A stretch of DNA of 64,000 bases from Bimastos eiseni (GCA_959347315.1 OY365810.1:16168025-16232024), one strand, 5' to 3'; counted from the first letter of the stretch, positions 13,101 through 25,698 are shown. Notes: generated by a model not told the origin, from the sequence alone. Numbers and translations are program-made.

Positions 13101-14702
13101 CCACAGGCTCGATCTGGATTGCTCCTTTCCTTCCTGTTTATCAAGTAACCGATCTGTTTAGCCTGATGTCGTTTTTTTTTAGTAATTACGTCATTGCTCT
13201 GCGTATCCTAGCCGCTCTCTCTTTCTGTTTATTACGTCACTGCTCGGTCTAGACCGCCGCCTCTCTTTTTCTTTATTACGTCACTTCTCTGCCTACTCTG
13301 ATGTCCCTGTTCCTCGTTACTGTATGCGCCAGTCTAATCTGGCTGCTGTCTTTCTTCCTGTTTATTACGTCACGGCTCTGTTTAGCTTTCCGCTTCTCTG
13401 TCTCTATATTACGTCGCTGCTCTGTCTGCGTAGTTGCTGCCTCTCTTTCTGTTTATTACGTCACTGGTCTGTCTGGCCCAGATGCTGCCTAACCTTCTGT
13501 CTATTACGTCACTGCTCGGTATAGACCGGTGCCACTCTTTTTGTTTATTGCGTCACTGCTTGGTCTAGACCGCTGCATCTGCTTTTCTGTTTATTACGTC
13601 ACTGCCTTGTGTGGCCTACCCGCTGTCTCTCTTTCTGTTTATTATGTCATTGCCCTGCCGAACATAGCTGCTCTCTCTCTTTCTGTTTATTATGCCATTG
13701 CCCTGCCGAACATAGCTGCTGTCTCTCTTTCTGTTTATTACGTCACTGCTCGGTCAAGATCGCTGCATCTCCTTCTGTTTTTTACGTACTGATCTGTCTT
13801 GCCTGATGTCTCTTTTTCCATTTGATCACGTCACTGCTCTGTGTGGCCTTGCCGCTGTCTCTCTTTCTGTTAATCACCTCACTGCTCAGTCTAGACCACT
13901 GCCTCTCTTTCTGGCAATCATGTCACTGCTCGGTCTTGACCGCTGATTCTCATTCTCTTTGTTACGCCATTGCTCTGTCTAACCCGGCTGCTGTCTCTCT
14001 TTTTGTTTATTGCCTCACTGATCTGTCGAACTTAGCTGCTGCCTCTCTGTCTGTTTATTACGTCACCTAACTGTCTAGCCCGATGTCTCTTTTTCTGTTT
14101 ATTACGTTACTGCTCTGTGTGGCCTAGCTGCCTTCTCTTTTTCTGCTTATTACGGTAATGCTCGTCTAGACCGCTGCCTCTCTTTCTGTTTATTACGTAA
14201 ATGATCTGTCTAGCCTGCTGCTTCTCTATCTGTTTATTACGTCACTGCTCTGTCTAGGCTGATGCCTTTCTTTCTGTTTATTACGTCACTGCCCTGTCCA
14301 GCCTAGTTGCTGTTTCTCTGTTGATTACGTTACTGTTCTGTATATCCTAGCTGCAGTCTCGCTTTCTGTTTATTACATCACAGCACGGTCTAGACCGCTG
14401 CCTCTCTCTCTCTCGGTTTATTACGTCACCTATTTGTCTAGCCTGATATCTCTTTTTATGTTTATTACGTCACAGCTCTGTGCAGCATAAATGCTGTCTC
14501 TTTTTCTGTATATAATGTCACTGATCGGTCTAGACCGGTGCCTCTCTTTCTGTTTATTACGTCACTGCTATGTCTAGGCTGATGCCTCTCTTTCTCTGTA
14601 TTACGTCATCGATCTGTCTAGCCTGAGTTCTCTCTTTTTCTGTTTATTAAGTCACTGCTCTATGTAGCCTAGCTGCTGTCTCTCTGTTTATTACGTCGCT
14701 GA
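10163..14702. repeat. Degenerate 44-48 bp minisatellite, right part
   Basis: Continuation of the array at 4,757-7,176 in the same orientation and with the same TTACGTCA core, directly after the LINE tail. Local variants include tandem duplicates (13,620-13,740 has two nearly identical copies) and units lacking the CTAG box. Together the two parts cover about 7 kb and, by length, roughly 150 units. It stops abruptly at about 14,702, where AT-rich unique sequence begins. Confidence 0.93.
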
Positions 14703-15228
14703 TTAATATAAAGGATGAATAATAATGGCCCCAGGATAGAACCTTGGGAATCTCATAGTTAAAGGTCAGTAAAGCCGAGGAAGTAGGCCTATTATTACAG
14801 TGCCATAACTACTGTCTAGCAGACAAGTTTCTTTTAAACCAGTTCAGCTGCGTCTTTCGAATCCCGCATATAGATGATTTTTTTAGTAGAATATCATGGT
14901 TTGTTATAAATTCTAGCTACTTTTATTGCTCTACTGCCACTCATGTTAGTAGCATTTCTGCATTTTTGACAGATCGTTTTCTTTCTAAATAAACGAATAT
15001 CATCATCACGAATCAGCAAATTATGCTAAATGGGTGATAGCACAACTTAAGTGGCAGTACTGCTGTGTAGCTTCTCTTCAAGTAAATAAACTGTAAAAAT
15101 ATTAGGCCCTATTCTATGATGAATCGTAGAGTGAACCAAGTTAATGGCGCGCACACAGTGACGGTATAAGGAAATATCCTCCAGTCCCCAGGTAATTCCG
15201 TAAATTGCCCTGAAAATTTCTCCCCGCA
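14703..15228. other. No gene seen
   Basis: AT-rich sequence between the minisatellite and the MULE fragment. The small minus-strand open frame at 15,047-15,229 has no motif I recognise. Confidence 0.5.
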
Positions 15229-15560
15229 ATGCTACTATTTCACGGTACGAATGACTTCAATCGAATCCTTGTTTTTGGAACCGATTCTATGCTCAGTTAT
15301 TCTCAACATTGGTTAATGGACGGAACTTTAAAAGATATGTACCGGAACTGTTCTTTCAACTGTACACCATTCAAGTCCAAAGTTATGGAGCCATCTTTCC
15401 GTCTTTGTATATACTCCTTCCCAATATTTCGTAGAAAAAAAGAGACCGGATTCTCAAAGTTTCAACACCATGGATGTTGAAAACGCTGCTATGAATGCAA
15501 TTAAGGAACCGTTTGGAGAAGTTGAAATCCATGGATGTTTATAGTCTATCATCTTGCGCA
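15229..15560 (+). pseudogene. Decayed MULE-type transposase fragment
   Basis: The frame at 15,229-15,480 contains WLMDGTLK, the catalytic-Asp (W-x-x-DGT-[FL]-K) block of MULE transposase domains. A second frame from about 15,355 reads QLYTIQVQSYGAIFP and LYILLPNIS, matching the block that normally follows (QLYTIHG...PLVYALLP). Further on, DVENAAMNAI and EVEIHGC resemble the next conserved block (D-x-E-x-AA-x-NA...GC.FH). At least two frame changes and the absence of the remaining domain show it is a relic. It is probably from a Mutator-like DNA transposon; termini were not found. Confidence 0.65.
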
Positions 15561-15599
15561 AAGCGTCTGATATGCTTTGTATTTTTGTGTAGAAACATT

Positions 15600-15745
15600 T
15601 TAAAATTGCGGGGGGATATTGCGAGGGGACAATTCCTAGTTTTCAGGGGAAAATTCCAGGGGGAAAATTCCAGGGGGAAAATTCCAGGAGGAAATTTCCA
15701 GTGGGGAGATTTCGGGGGTCAACTTTCCGGGAGAAAATTTCCTAG
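15600..15745. repeat. G-rich 14-bp tandem repeat
   Basis: Four to six imperfect copies of a unit with core GGGGGAAAATTCCA, partly self-complementary (GGAAAATTCC). The best-preserved copies lie at 15,648-15,700. Confidence 0.8.
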
Positions 15746-15799
15746 ACTCCACAGTGGAATTGTTGAATTGAGCAGAATAGCTCAACTGAAATTAATAAA

Positions 15800-18700
15800 C
15801 GATTAAAATGATATGATATGCCTATATATAACAAATATTCTTCCCCTAAATTCTCCAATTTGCTTCCCCTCCTATTTCTGGGATGGAGCATTTGCTCCAA
15901 GGCTTACATGGTGTAGACGCCCCTGCAGGAAGCAGTGGAATCAACAAATGTAACTTCACTTACAGTTTTCACTTACAGTTTTCAACTGGTGGGCTCGTTG
16001 CATTATAGGTGTTAATATGACCATAGTAGGGTGATTTAAATACAATTTCCTGTATCCGTGTAAGATGCCAACTTACTTTTCAGAACATTTCACACTCTAT
16101 CTCCATGACGATCACTATGCAAGTATGCCACAGTAGATCTGCAGTGGGTGATGACATTCCTTGGTCAAAAAACATTAGTGAACACATCTCTAGTGATTAG
16201 ATCAATTTTCTGAAATGACAACGCTTCAGCATTTAAGATTGTGACTGTAATCAATCTTTACTGTTGTGGACATTCCATCACGACCCCAGTGGTAACGTTG
16301 GCATGAGTTTCGGTTGACTTGCTTTATCTACATAGAATCAGAGATAGGCCTATAAACATTCTAGAAATAAAATTTCAACATTACTAGCATGCATAACATT
16401 AATAGCATATTGGATTTCTAACAATTAACAAAGTCACAGATGAATTATAATGTTTTTGAGAGTGGTCTAAATGACTTGTCAGAACATTGCACATCAAGCA
16501 ACTGACAGCCTATTATGATATCTTTGTTCTTTTTTAAATTAAATAAAAAAATAACAGACATACTTGAACAGTGATCACATGTCTATGATGTCTAAATAGG
16601 CCATTCGTGTGCAAATATTTTTATACCACAAATACAAATCACAAAGTCTGTTAAACCATGTGTTAAAGAAATAATTTGGAACTGTTTTTGTAATTTCTTT
16701 TATATTTTGTTGTCCAGTTGCCTTGCCTCAGTACTGTTAATTCCAAACTCTTTGAACAGTAATGCAACATGACTTTCACCAAACAGTGACCTCTGCAAAT
16801 GGTCCTTTGGCCATGCTGGCAAAAGTGAAGCCTCCAGAAAATTAGTTGATGGAAATCTCTGTTGCAAATTGTCATACAGAGATTGAAAAACTGATTTATT
16901 TAACGTTTAAACTTTTCCTCATCCTCAGGTGCTTGAACAATATCTACTCTATAACAATGTGTTACATTATCGAAACTGGCCAAACATTTCCATAATGTTC
17001 TTCCATTCTCCTGCTTAGTGAAAGTAACTACAACTTTTTGTCATCAATGGGATATGGAGCATCAAGAGCAGCTGCAATATTGCTTTGTCAATACAATGAC
17101 AACTGTTTAAGACGTCTCAAAACATCCTTAAGCATGCATTCCACTCAAGAAAAACCATGAGCAAGATACAATATTCCAGAAAAGGAGAAAAAATATAGGC
17201 CTACGTAAGTTTTATCAGCACAAAATCGCCTTCGATCAATTCGAAATATATTCGATTTACATCATATCTTAGACTGCCTATTTGAGGGATTAGAAAAGAA
17301 ACTAGGGGGTTTCAAACCCCACCTCCTTTCCCCTCTGATAACTCAAACATTGGTTGTGTCTGATACATGGTCTGATGCATGGTCTATTAAGTTTATCCTT
17401 TCTATTAAAATTAATTGTCTTATTAGAAAATTGTAAAACAAAGGGCTTCATTGAAAACATTGTTCTTTTAATTTATTCATATGAAACGACGCAAAATGCA
17501 GCTGCAGAGAATTCCGAATTCGTACTTACAATAGTCCTTCATGCGAAACTATTCCTGCTGCGTTTTTATATAGAAACCATTTCGCTCAAAATTAACAATG
17601 GGGCATCATAAATGATTTCGCTTAGTGAAAAAAACATTCTACATGTGATGAGGCTGATGAGACACACGGCAGCTCTCAAGCACGGATGTAAATGTACAAA
17701 TCGTGAGTTTTTTTTAAAATCTTCCCAGGGTTTTATCAGACTGCCTTGCTTCTGATACAAGTCTTAGCAGGGCTTCAAGACATAGCATAGCAGTTGGTCT
17801 GTCGATAGCTTTTTTCTGACCAATAAGAACCGTATCCCTTCATTCATGATTACCGTATACATACGACGAAAAAAATAGCAACCCTGATTAATAATTACTG
17901 CACATATTGACATCCGAACCATGGTCTTGACCTTGGTCTTGCAAGACTAAGACCAAGACTTTTGTCTCGAGGACAGCAAGTCTGGCAGTCGGCAAATGAA
18001 AAGAAAAGAAACAGAAAACGGGAAAGGGTTCTGCATAAGAAACCCCAGGGATCGCAAGCGCCCTTTGATGTCCAAATTCTCCATGGAAAGGTATAATTGG
18101 CTTTTGCGCAGTAGGGATGAAGACTGATTGTGGTTTTTTACGAGGAATATTTTATTGTGAACATACGGTCATTAGGATATATTTAATGCAAATAATTTCA
18201 TAAAACCACCCGATGTCAAATAGGGCCCAATCATAAATGTGTTTTTTCCTTTTTCTAGTATTACATACAGGATGCGTCATAAAGTATCGGATAATGACGC
18301 ATTGATTCGAAAGACGTACACGAAAATAGGCAGGAAGATAGACAAGAGGATAAGCGGGTGGGTCTTTAGACAGACAAGCTGACAAATACGAAGACAGACA
18401 TAGATGGACAGACAGACAGATAAACAGACAGCCGATTGTAAGCATCACCCGTGTCATTATTTCGATGGCGACTGTTTGAAGGGCCATTCAGCATCTACTG
18501 TGTCTATAAGAAATGGGATCGAACCTGTGCTTCCTTCCGAAGGTCATGTGATCAGTGGTTGGCTTAAGAGTAGGATTTACTTCATCCTCGACTGCTTCTC
18601 ATTAGATGCAGACCCAATTCACAGTCTCAGCAGCTGCAGCAACAGTATCCGCCAGCATCGTAGTCATCGCTGTCCATCCCCATGTCTGCAACGGTGGCAA

Positions 18701-21090
18701 GAGGAGTGGCAACGAAAACTGCAGATAATTCAATTTACTTGGACAAATCGTCGTCCGATTGCTCCGTCGTTGGCTAATCGAAGACCCCCGAGTAGAATTG
18801 AAATCCAGAAGGCGCATTAGGCGTCTATGTGAGGCAGAGTAATTTGCTGGTCCATCTGGGGACTACAGATAGTCCAGCCAATCGGCTTACGTCTTCGGTC
18901 ATTCATCGACGCGCCACATAAGAGTAGCCAATAATTGGGAGATTATTTTCTCGTTCAATTTCGCATTGACGCACCATCACGAATAGCCAAGCCAGGTTTC
19001 CTGTCCAATGACGTTGCTGTCACCTGAGGGCTCAAGGACACAACCCCCTCTTCTCCATTAAATGTTCGGTAGACGACAGGGTTCCTCTTGGGCAATGGAT
19101 GTCAATATTGGAAACTAAGGGTTCAGCCAAATAAATCATCTAATTTTCGGTAAATTCAAATTCAAACTAACGTTCGATTAGTCACTGTAGTCAGCTTATC
19201 TCTAAAGGCCCTACAAACAGTAAAATTCGTGTGATATTCCATGGTGCTAGTTTTGTCAAGAGACTATGCGGAGGAGAAGAATGTAAGAAGAGTTTTCGTT
19301 CAATGATTGATTGTTGGGGATTAGTCGTGACCGTAGTGTAGACTATAGTTTGAGACGGTCTAAGCCACGATATTATACCATGAAATATTGCAGCTAATAA
19401 AATGGTTCGGATCCGCTCTGATCGCCAAATTCACCTTGTCGTAATCGTAATCGTAAGCTCCAAATTACAATAGCGCCACTCGAATGTCAAACACATATTC
19501 ACGAGCGCTGCGTCGAATTGGAGGCGTTGTCCAAAGGGTAATCTATGGAACGAGATTACAAACATTGTCTCCCTTCTGAATATTGACTCATATGTAAGTC
19601 TTAGTAATTTATTATAGTTTCCTATGTCAAGATGAATAAATACTGGAAAATGATGATTTGTTTTGATGTGAAATTTTCAAGAGGCTACCCTCAGAATCCC
19701 TCTATCACTTTAAGTATTGAGGAAGTCCCAGAATAAGAGAACCACTGCATACTCGGAAATAACACAGCATTTTGATCATTAAAAATAAATATCTTGTAAT
19801 AGGAAAATAATACTGATAATTTTCGTTACATTTTTAACTCCATTTTGGTCAATAAGAATAAATAGCTTGTAATAGGCAATAATACTGATAATTTTCGTTT
19901 TGATTACGTTCCAACTGACAAAATGACTAAAAGTAATTAAGGTATGAACTGATCGTGAATGAGATGACTTTTGTATACTCGGCAAGAAACACAACATTTT
20001 GGTCTTTAAAAATAGTCACTTGTGAATCTACATTCAGATGCTATAGACCAAAGTGATGTCAAGAGAGACGGAGATATCTTCTCGAATAACTGGCTGTCAC
20101 ATTTTATTGGCTCTTGGTCCCTGAAGCATTAATTAGGTTCCTTGAGCCTGCCAATTTGCGCTTCGGAGTATGCACACATATATACATACATAATATGTAT
20201 GACATAAGAGGGATTGGTAAGGATTGGAGGGATTGGCCTCTCGCCCTTGTATGCCGAGGCTAAGAAACTGCAATCGCTCACAACATACCCATATGGTTGC
20301 CTCTCAAGCTAGCTTAATTGGTCGGTCTCCTTCTTCTATAAGTAGAATAGCCACAATGATTAAAGTTTGCACATAACCTTTCTGCACCCGTTGCTATTTG
20401 TAATCTTTATATCAATCGAAAATGACGTCATCGCAAATGACGCAATTTTTCTTTGTTCTCTTAACGTTTTGGCCCATTTAGTCCTAATAAATTTCTGACA
20501 TAAGCTGAAGACGAAGAAAACGAAAAAAATACGACTAAAGATGTCGAGAAATTTGATAAAAATACGTAAAAGACAGCCAAAGACTTCGAAGAAGTTGCCG
20601 ACGAACGGATTCGAACATAGAAGTGAGAAAGAAATTACTAGCGAAATAGGACAGAAATTTTATCACCGTCATTTTAACGACCGAAAATAATCGATCACTA
20701 AAGAGATTATGGGTAAATATGATATTATGAACTGTAGGCCTATACATATCTAGCGTCAACTGATGCAAGTGTAAGTAAGTATGAGAGCAATTTAGTAAAG
20801 AAGTATAGGCTTAATACAAAAAGAAAGTTTTATGACGTGTATATAATATAAATTTACTGTGTCTGTTGGTCCTCATTTTGATCTGTTAAATATTTAAATA
20901 GCGCGATTGAGATGTACCATGTTTCAGGACCGTTCCATATAAAACAGAGAGATCAACGGAAAGATTTGAAAACTCCGCCGTTGTTTGGACTTTGACAGTG
21001 CCAGTCCAAAGCCTGGAGAAAGGAGGAGGAGGAGGGCGACTCCAAATCATCTTCGATATGGAACGGAGTCGGTAAAAAAAATCTACACAT
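15800..21090. other. Long stretch without recognisable genes
   Basis: Apart from a (GACA)n microsatellite near 18,392-18,430 and a dispersed repeat at 19,425-19,560, I see only short open frames without motifs. No tRNA or rRNA is recognisable. An exon of a spliced gene cannot be excluded by eye. Confidence 0.5.
19425..19560. repeat. Dispersed repeat, copy 1 (CGAGCGCTGCGTCGAA family)
   Basis: Shares the ordered blocks GTAATCGTAATCGTAA, GCGCCACTC and TTCACGAGCGCTGCGTCGAA with copies at 60,365-60,490 and, more diverged, 61,500-61,580. Same orientation in all three. No coding potential. Confidence 0.75.
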
Positions 21091-21094
21091 CATC

Positions 21095-21173
21095 ACGGGA
21101 AGATTTGACGACGGACAGAGAAACAGAGAAACACGCAGGCAGTCGATGCATAAAAGGGCCTCCTTGCGATCTT
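21095..21173 (-). repeat. Dispersed repeat, minus copy
   Basis: The reverse complement of this block matches 22,218-22,300 closely, through the shared core TGCATCGACTGCCTGCGTGT and CTGTCCGTCGTCAA. The similarity explains the two related open frames (CIDCLRVSLFLCPSS). Probably a dispersed repeat rather than a gene. Confidence 0.75.
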
Positions 21174-21409
21174 TCACTTGAGGCTAGTGACGGCGCTGGC
21201 CTTGAAAAATTGATACGCAATAGCCAGCGTTTAAAATTTAAGTAAGTAAGTATGTACTTTGTTGAACCGCTAGCAAACGCGCTGCGGGTACATCTTAACA
21301 TGAACGTTAAACAAATGTACACTCTCAATAACACATAACAAGCAATTACACAGTATCAAACAACAGTAGGCCTAATTACACTCACAATATGAATAGATGC
21401 AATTATATA

Positions 21410-21948
21410 GCATTCGGGTGATAAAACCCCATTGAGTTAGTGCGTCAGCGCGGGATTTCTCGATTATGCGATTGAGGACGGAGTGAATAGGTAACAATCT
21501 TTAAAGGTGGCAAAAGACAACTTACAACATGGCAAAGATTGTGTAGCCTAGCACAGAAGAGAAAAGAGAGGAATCTGCACGACCACACAGGTCATCAAAA
21601 GTCATCTGGTCAAAAGACTGAAACTTGAGCTCTATCAGTTTCCTTACAATTGCGTTGATACGCCTTCTCTGGCCAGCATTAGCAAAGTCTGCTCGTGCAG
21701 AGGAAGCATAGAGGAAGCAGGCCAGCGAGGTACGTAGCCCGAACTATATCATATAAGCGCGTCCACGACAGACCATGAGCAACAAGGATGCTTAGTGCAT
21801 AGAGTGACTGGCTGGCCTTTATACAGATCCGGTCAATATGTGGGTCAAAACTAAGTCTATCGGTAATGGTTACCCCTAATAAAACAGATGATACTAATGT
21901 AGGGTACGCAATTTGGTACGCAATAGCGGCAATACGCATGCTCTGCAA
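21410..21948 (-). pseudogene. LINE 3' ORF fragment (RT C-terminal region)
   Basis: The minus-strand frame reads SSVLLGVTITDRLSFDPHID, then SQSLYALSIL and LSWTRLYDIVRATYLAGLL. This is the region downstream of the RT core in many invertebrate LINEs. After a frame change it continues with RRRINAIVRKLIELKF, FDDLCGRADSSLFSSVL and, near 21,430-21,480, YSLRPQSHNREIP, the usual C-terminal blocks. No RT catalytic motifs are present, so this is a short 5'-truncated insertion. It differs in sequence from the LINE at 7.2-10.2 kb. Confidence 0.8.
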
Positions 21949-22217
21949 AACAAAAACATTGAAAGATTTAACAAAATAAAAAATTTAATTTTGGTATATT
22001 GTTAATGTAGAGACCAATTGCGTATTTTGCGTCCATGCAGCGCCGCCACTACTTGAGGCCTTCTTGTTGTTCCGCGCATGCGTCTGCTACGGCCCATCAC
22101 ATGAGCTTTGCCTATGCATGTTGGCCCCTAAGCTTGGAACTGTCTTCCACAGTCCCTGTGCCTGGAATTACTGACCATCTCACTTTGTCAGTTTCGGATA
22201 CTCCTAACGACCCTACG

Positions 22218-22300
22218 AATCGCAAGGACGCCCTTATATGCATCGACTGCCTGCGTGTGTCTTTGTTTCTCTGTCCGTCGTCAATTCTTCTGTTGATCTT
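22218..22300 (+). repeat. Dispersed repeat, plus copy
   Basis: Partner of 21,095-21,173 in opposite orientation, about 1.1 kb apart, flanking the LINE fragment. Confidence 0.75.
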
Positions 22301-22494
22301 TCCGGTGGTAGCGCTGCTGATTTTATCGACGCTATATAACTGCCTGATTACATTACATTACAGCGGATGCAGACTTGTAGTTAACCGGACTCATTTCTGT
22401 CGTCTTCGCGTCTGCCCATTGACTGGCCTGCCAGTATCTAATTCTTCTGTGTCCCAAGAGCATTAACAGAAATTGAGCATTAATCAGAAATGTC

Positions 22495-22858
22495 TGAAAA
22501 CAAGCTGAATTTTTTCGGATGGCTCCAAAAATACGAGTACATTAACATACAAAGAGTTCCTGAAAATCCCCCTGGAGCATTTTCCTAAATCCAAGATGGT
22601 GTGTACAATGGCGGTAATTTTATATTAACATTAATTGTATGGTGGAAATGGCATATACCTAGCTGAATTTTTCTGATAGCTACAGGAATATGAATACATT
22701 AACCCTTACCCTTAGCTTCCAATATTATATCACACTCACTAAAATTGGCCGCTGTGAGCGGCCTCAGTACTGGTAAAGGACAACATACTAAAAGTCCCCG
22801 AAAATCCCTCTGGAGCTCTTTCCAAAATCCAACATGGCGTACAAAATGGCGGTGATAG
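22495..22858. repeat. Direct repeat pair of about 120-190 bp
   Basis: Two copies (about 22,500-22,620 and 22,665-22,858) share CTGAATTTTT, TACATTAAC, CCCGAAAATCCC/CCTGAAAATCCCC and ATCCAACATGGCG/ATCCAAGATGG blocks in the same order. Both end in ACAATGGCGGT/AAAATGGCGGT. Confidence 0.75.
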
Positions 22859-22870
22859 TTGCTCTTTCTA

Positions 22871-23357
22871 TAGGCGTAGGTGTTTTGTTGTGTTGTTAGG
22901 TGTAGGTGTTATGTTGATAGGTATATTGTTGAGAGGTGTAGTTTTACTGTTGATAGGTGTAGGTAAATTGTTGATAGGTGTAGGTGTTGTGTTGAGGCGT
23001 AGGTGTTGTGTTGATAGGCGTAGGTGGTGTATTGGTAGGCGTGGGTGTTGTATTGATAGACGTAGGTATTATGTTGATAGGCGCAGGTGTTGTGTTGATA
23101 GGCGTAGGTGATGTATTGCTAACCATAGGTGATGTATTGATGGGCGTAGGTGTTGTGTTGATAGGCGTAGGTGTTGTATTGATAGGCGTAAGTGTTGTGT
23201 TGATAGGCGTAGGTGTTGTATTGATAGGCGTAAGTGTTGTGTTGATAGGCGTAGGTGTTGTGTTGATAGGCGTAGGTGTTGTTTTGACAGGCGTAGGTGT
23301 TTTGTTAATAATATGCATTCGTGTTTTGTTGATTCGTGTAGATGTTTTGTTGTTAAA
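22871..23357 (+). repeat. 21-bp minisatellite, left of the Polinton
   Basis: About twenty copies of a 21-bp unit, core TTGATAGGCGTAGGTGTTGTG. As 21 is divisible by three, long frames stay open on both strands with 7-residue repeats (GVGVVLI on plus, TPINTTP on minus). I read these as a by-product of the repeat rather than as a gene. The same family recurs at 44,160-44,630 in inverse orientation. Confidence 0.92.
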
Positions 23358-23986
23358 GCCCAAGTTTTGGGGGCGTGTCTAGCGGCTAGCTGGTACATTT
23401 GCTCTTGACAGCGTAGGTTGACCAGATCAGAGAAACAAATCGGCTCTGACCAAGACCGTGTTTGGGCCTCATCCCATGGCACTTGTGTTGTGCGCGTGTG
23501 TATATAATGATAGACGCCGTGCAGGTCGCAACGCTTGAATAAATATCCCTTCCCCTCTTCTTTTATATAATATGCATAGCGATACACATGTATGTGTGTG
23601 TGTGCTTGTGTCTGTATATATATATATGTATATAGATATATATGTATACATATATAATGGTTCATGCATATCTCTTACGTATGTTCGGCTCTGATGTTGC
23701 TGATTTGGATGATGACCATGGTTTGAAATGTGTGTGTGCTTGGGTGCGCGTAGGTCTTTATGTATTTCATAGATACATCCAACAGACGTGTCCTAACTCT
23801 TCGCGTGGTACCATCAGCAATACCTGCTGTCATTGTCTGGTGTAAATTTCTGCCTTTCATACTTTGCTAAATAAAGAATAGTTCAATGTAATTACGCTAT
23901 ACTAATGAAGAGAAATAAGCTTAGCCTACAACTTTACTAAATGCATGTCATAAGAAAAAAAGACACTTGGCTAAACAGATTTATGC

Positions 23987-23992
23987 GATATA
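23987..23992. repeat. Target site duplication GATATA (left)
   Basis: GATATA lies directly outside the left inverted repeat. The identical hexamer lies directly outside the right inverted repeat at 43,682-43,687. A 6-bp duplication is the hallmark of Maverick/Polinton integration. Confidence 0.93.
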
Positions 23993-24266
23993 AGTAGTAG
24001 GAAATTGAATAAACTAGGACAATTGACCAATATTATGGACAATTCACCACCTAATAGGCTATAAAACGTATTATTAACCTATAATTGGGTTACAAGATCA
24101 CCAAAAATCACAACAACCCACATCATGGTTCTAATACCAACCAAATAGGCCACCGTAAAATTGAAAAATGAGCCACAATTCATGCACAAACCAAAGGCTC
24201 TGGTCAAAACGTCCGCCAATAGGTCAAAATTCACGGGAATTTCCAATAGTTTCGATGATGAGTCAT
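23993..24266 (+). repeat. Polinton left terminal inverted repeat
   Basis: Aligns without visible gaps to the reverse complement of 43,408-43,681, with scattered substitutions (roughly nine in ten bases agree by eye). It starts AGTAGTAGG at the outer end. Homology stops just inside GATGATGAGTCA. The minus-strand open frame across it is mirrored on the other repeat and is probably not a gene. Confidence 0.93.
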
Positions 24267-24354
24267 TGCTCAACAAAAAAAACATTCTTTCATATATAAA
24301 ATGAATGAAAATATTTTTCCTTTTTCACTTAAAGGAATGCCAGCACAATATTAA

Positions 24355-25143
24355 ATGGAATACACAAAAAAGATTGTTATTGAATTAAGAAAAATTGGGT
24401 AACAGAGCGGAATTGTAGGTTATACACGTCTACGAAAAGCGGATTTGATTGCTAAAATTGAAGCTCACGGGGCTCAAACACTCATCCCCTCATATTTTGT
24501 TCCAATCTCATCCAATGCTAGTTTGCTTGACGCACCCGTTCCAGACATTAGACTTCCAACACTCGTTTCCATGCCAGCTACGACAGCACTAAAAATATTC
24601 GTTAAGACTAAGTCTGCTATTAATACCTTCGCAAAGTGGATTGAAGGATACATACCTGAAGAACCAAGGAGAAAGGTGAACAAGAATATAGAAGCACTGA
24701 AAGCTAAAGTGAATTCTATATTCGGTAAAATTCTAATGAAAACACGCGAAATAAAAGAGACGGCTACAGCTATCAAGAGCTTCACGAAACAATACACGGT
24801 CGAAGGCGCAAGCGGAATTGACGCCACATCTTTTCTTGACATCGTTCGAACACAGGCGATAGACTTGTTGACTAAAAATCGACAGACTAAGGTTGATTTC
24901 ATCCTTACCTGCACAATGGAGCGTATTGATATGAAATCCGGGCAAGTAAAATACCGAAGACTTTTCGTTTCGTTCAAAGACTGAGGTGGTTCTAGACTCC
25001 ACCGATACGAGCGAAAGTTACAACAATGCGAAAGATAAAATCCTAGAGTGTATGGCAGCCTTCCAGATGCGAGGTAGTAACTGGAGACTTAGAGCGGCTC
25101 AAAAATTAGAAATCAACGCGATGAAGGGTAGCTTTTCATTCCA
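24355..25143 (+). other. pPolB N-terminal region with SAP-like motif
   Basis: Begins at ATG 24,355. The frame reaches IELRKIG, stops at TAA 24,400-24,402, and resumes in the same frame with GYTRLRKADLIAKIEAHG. Together these resemble a SAP/Rho-N-like helix-extended-helix motif found at the start of several mobile-element proteins. The open part 24,445-24,984 is lysine-rich and ends in FILTCTMERIDMKSG. A second frame from about 24,983 to 25,140 continues with MAAFQMRGSNW. DNA binding is an inference from motif type. Confidence 0.65.
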
Positions 25144-25182
25144 CTACTGAAATGTCTAGCGGGTAAAAAGGCTATTGTTAAT

Positions 25183-25683
25183 ATGAAGAACGAAGACGAA
25201 GAATGCTTCAAATGGTGTGTAACGAGAGCCTTAAACCCTGTTTACGAACATTCGGAAAGAATCACGAAAGAATTAATAAAACAATCTGAGGAACTTGATT
25301 GGTCCAGCATTGAATTCCCAGTCGCAGCGGATGCTAACGTGATAAGTAAGTTTGTGAGAAATAATAATATTAGTATTAATGTTGTGGGTCACGAGAAAGA
25401 TGTTTACCTATTCCCACTATATTTATCGAAGCACGAGAGCGATATCAGTGTAGATCTATTACTCATTTCTGATGGAGAAAAGAAGCATTATTGTTGGATA
25501 AAGAACTTTAACAGATTGATGGCGGTTCACACAAAAAACTCATGCAATTCGATGCATTATTGTAAAAGATGTTTGATAGGATATAGAAATATAGAGTCAT
25601 TAAATAAACATACCGAGTACTGTTCCCAACACACCGCTCAAAAGATAGAACTTCCAGAACCAGGAACTATGTTGAGTTTTTAA
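25183..25683 (+). other. pPolB segment with C2H2-type finger
   Basis: The frame contains DLLLISDGEKKHYCWIKNF, then a finger-like YCKRCLIGYRNIESLNKHTEYC (C-x2-C...H-x3-C), just upstream of the exonuclease domain. This arrangement is usual in Polinton polymerases. It ends at in-frame TAA 25,681. Confidence 0.75.
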
Positions 25684-25698
25684 AATTATTATCGAAAG

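Noticed and set aside
4757..14702. Many 60-120 codon frames with YYVTALS/LLRHCSV peptides, looking like a repeat protein family
   Set aside because: The unit length is not a multiple of three and all frames give the same cycling peptides. They are by-products of the minisatellite.
22871..23382. Long repeat-protein frames on both strands (GVGVVLI and TPINTTP)
   Set aside because: A 21-bp repeat without stops is open on both strands automatically. No start context, domain or unique sequence supports a gene.
23993..24266. A 68-codon gene shared by both Polinton ends
   Set aside because: It lies wholly in the inverted repeat, so its similarity to the other end reflects TIR homology, not coding constraint.
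24474..24977. 167-codon minus-strand frame
   Set aside because: Antisense of the polymerase N-terminal segment, which has recognisable family sequence on the plus strand.
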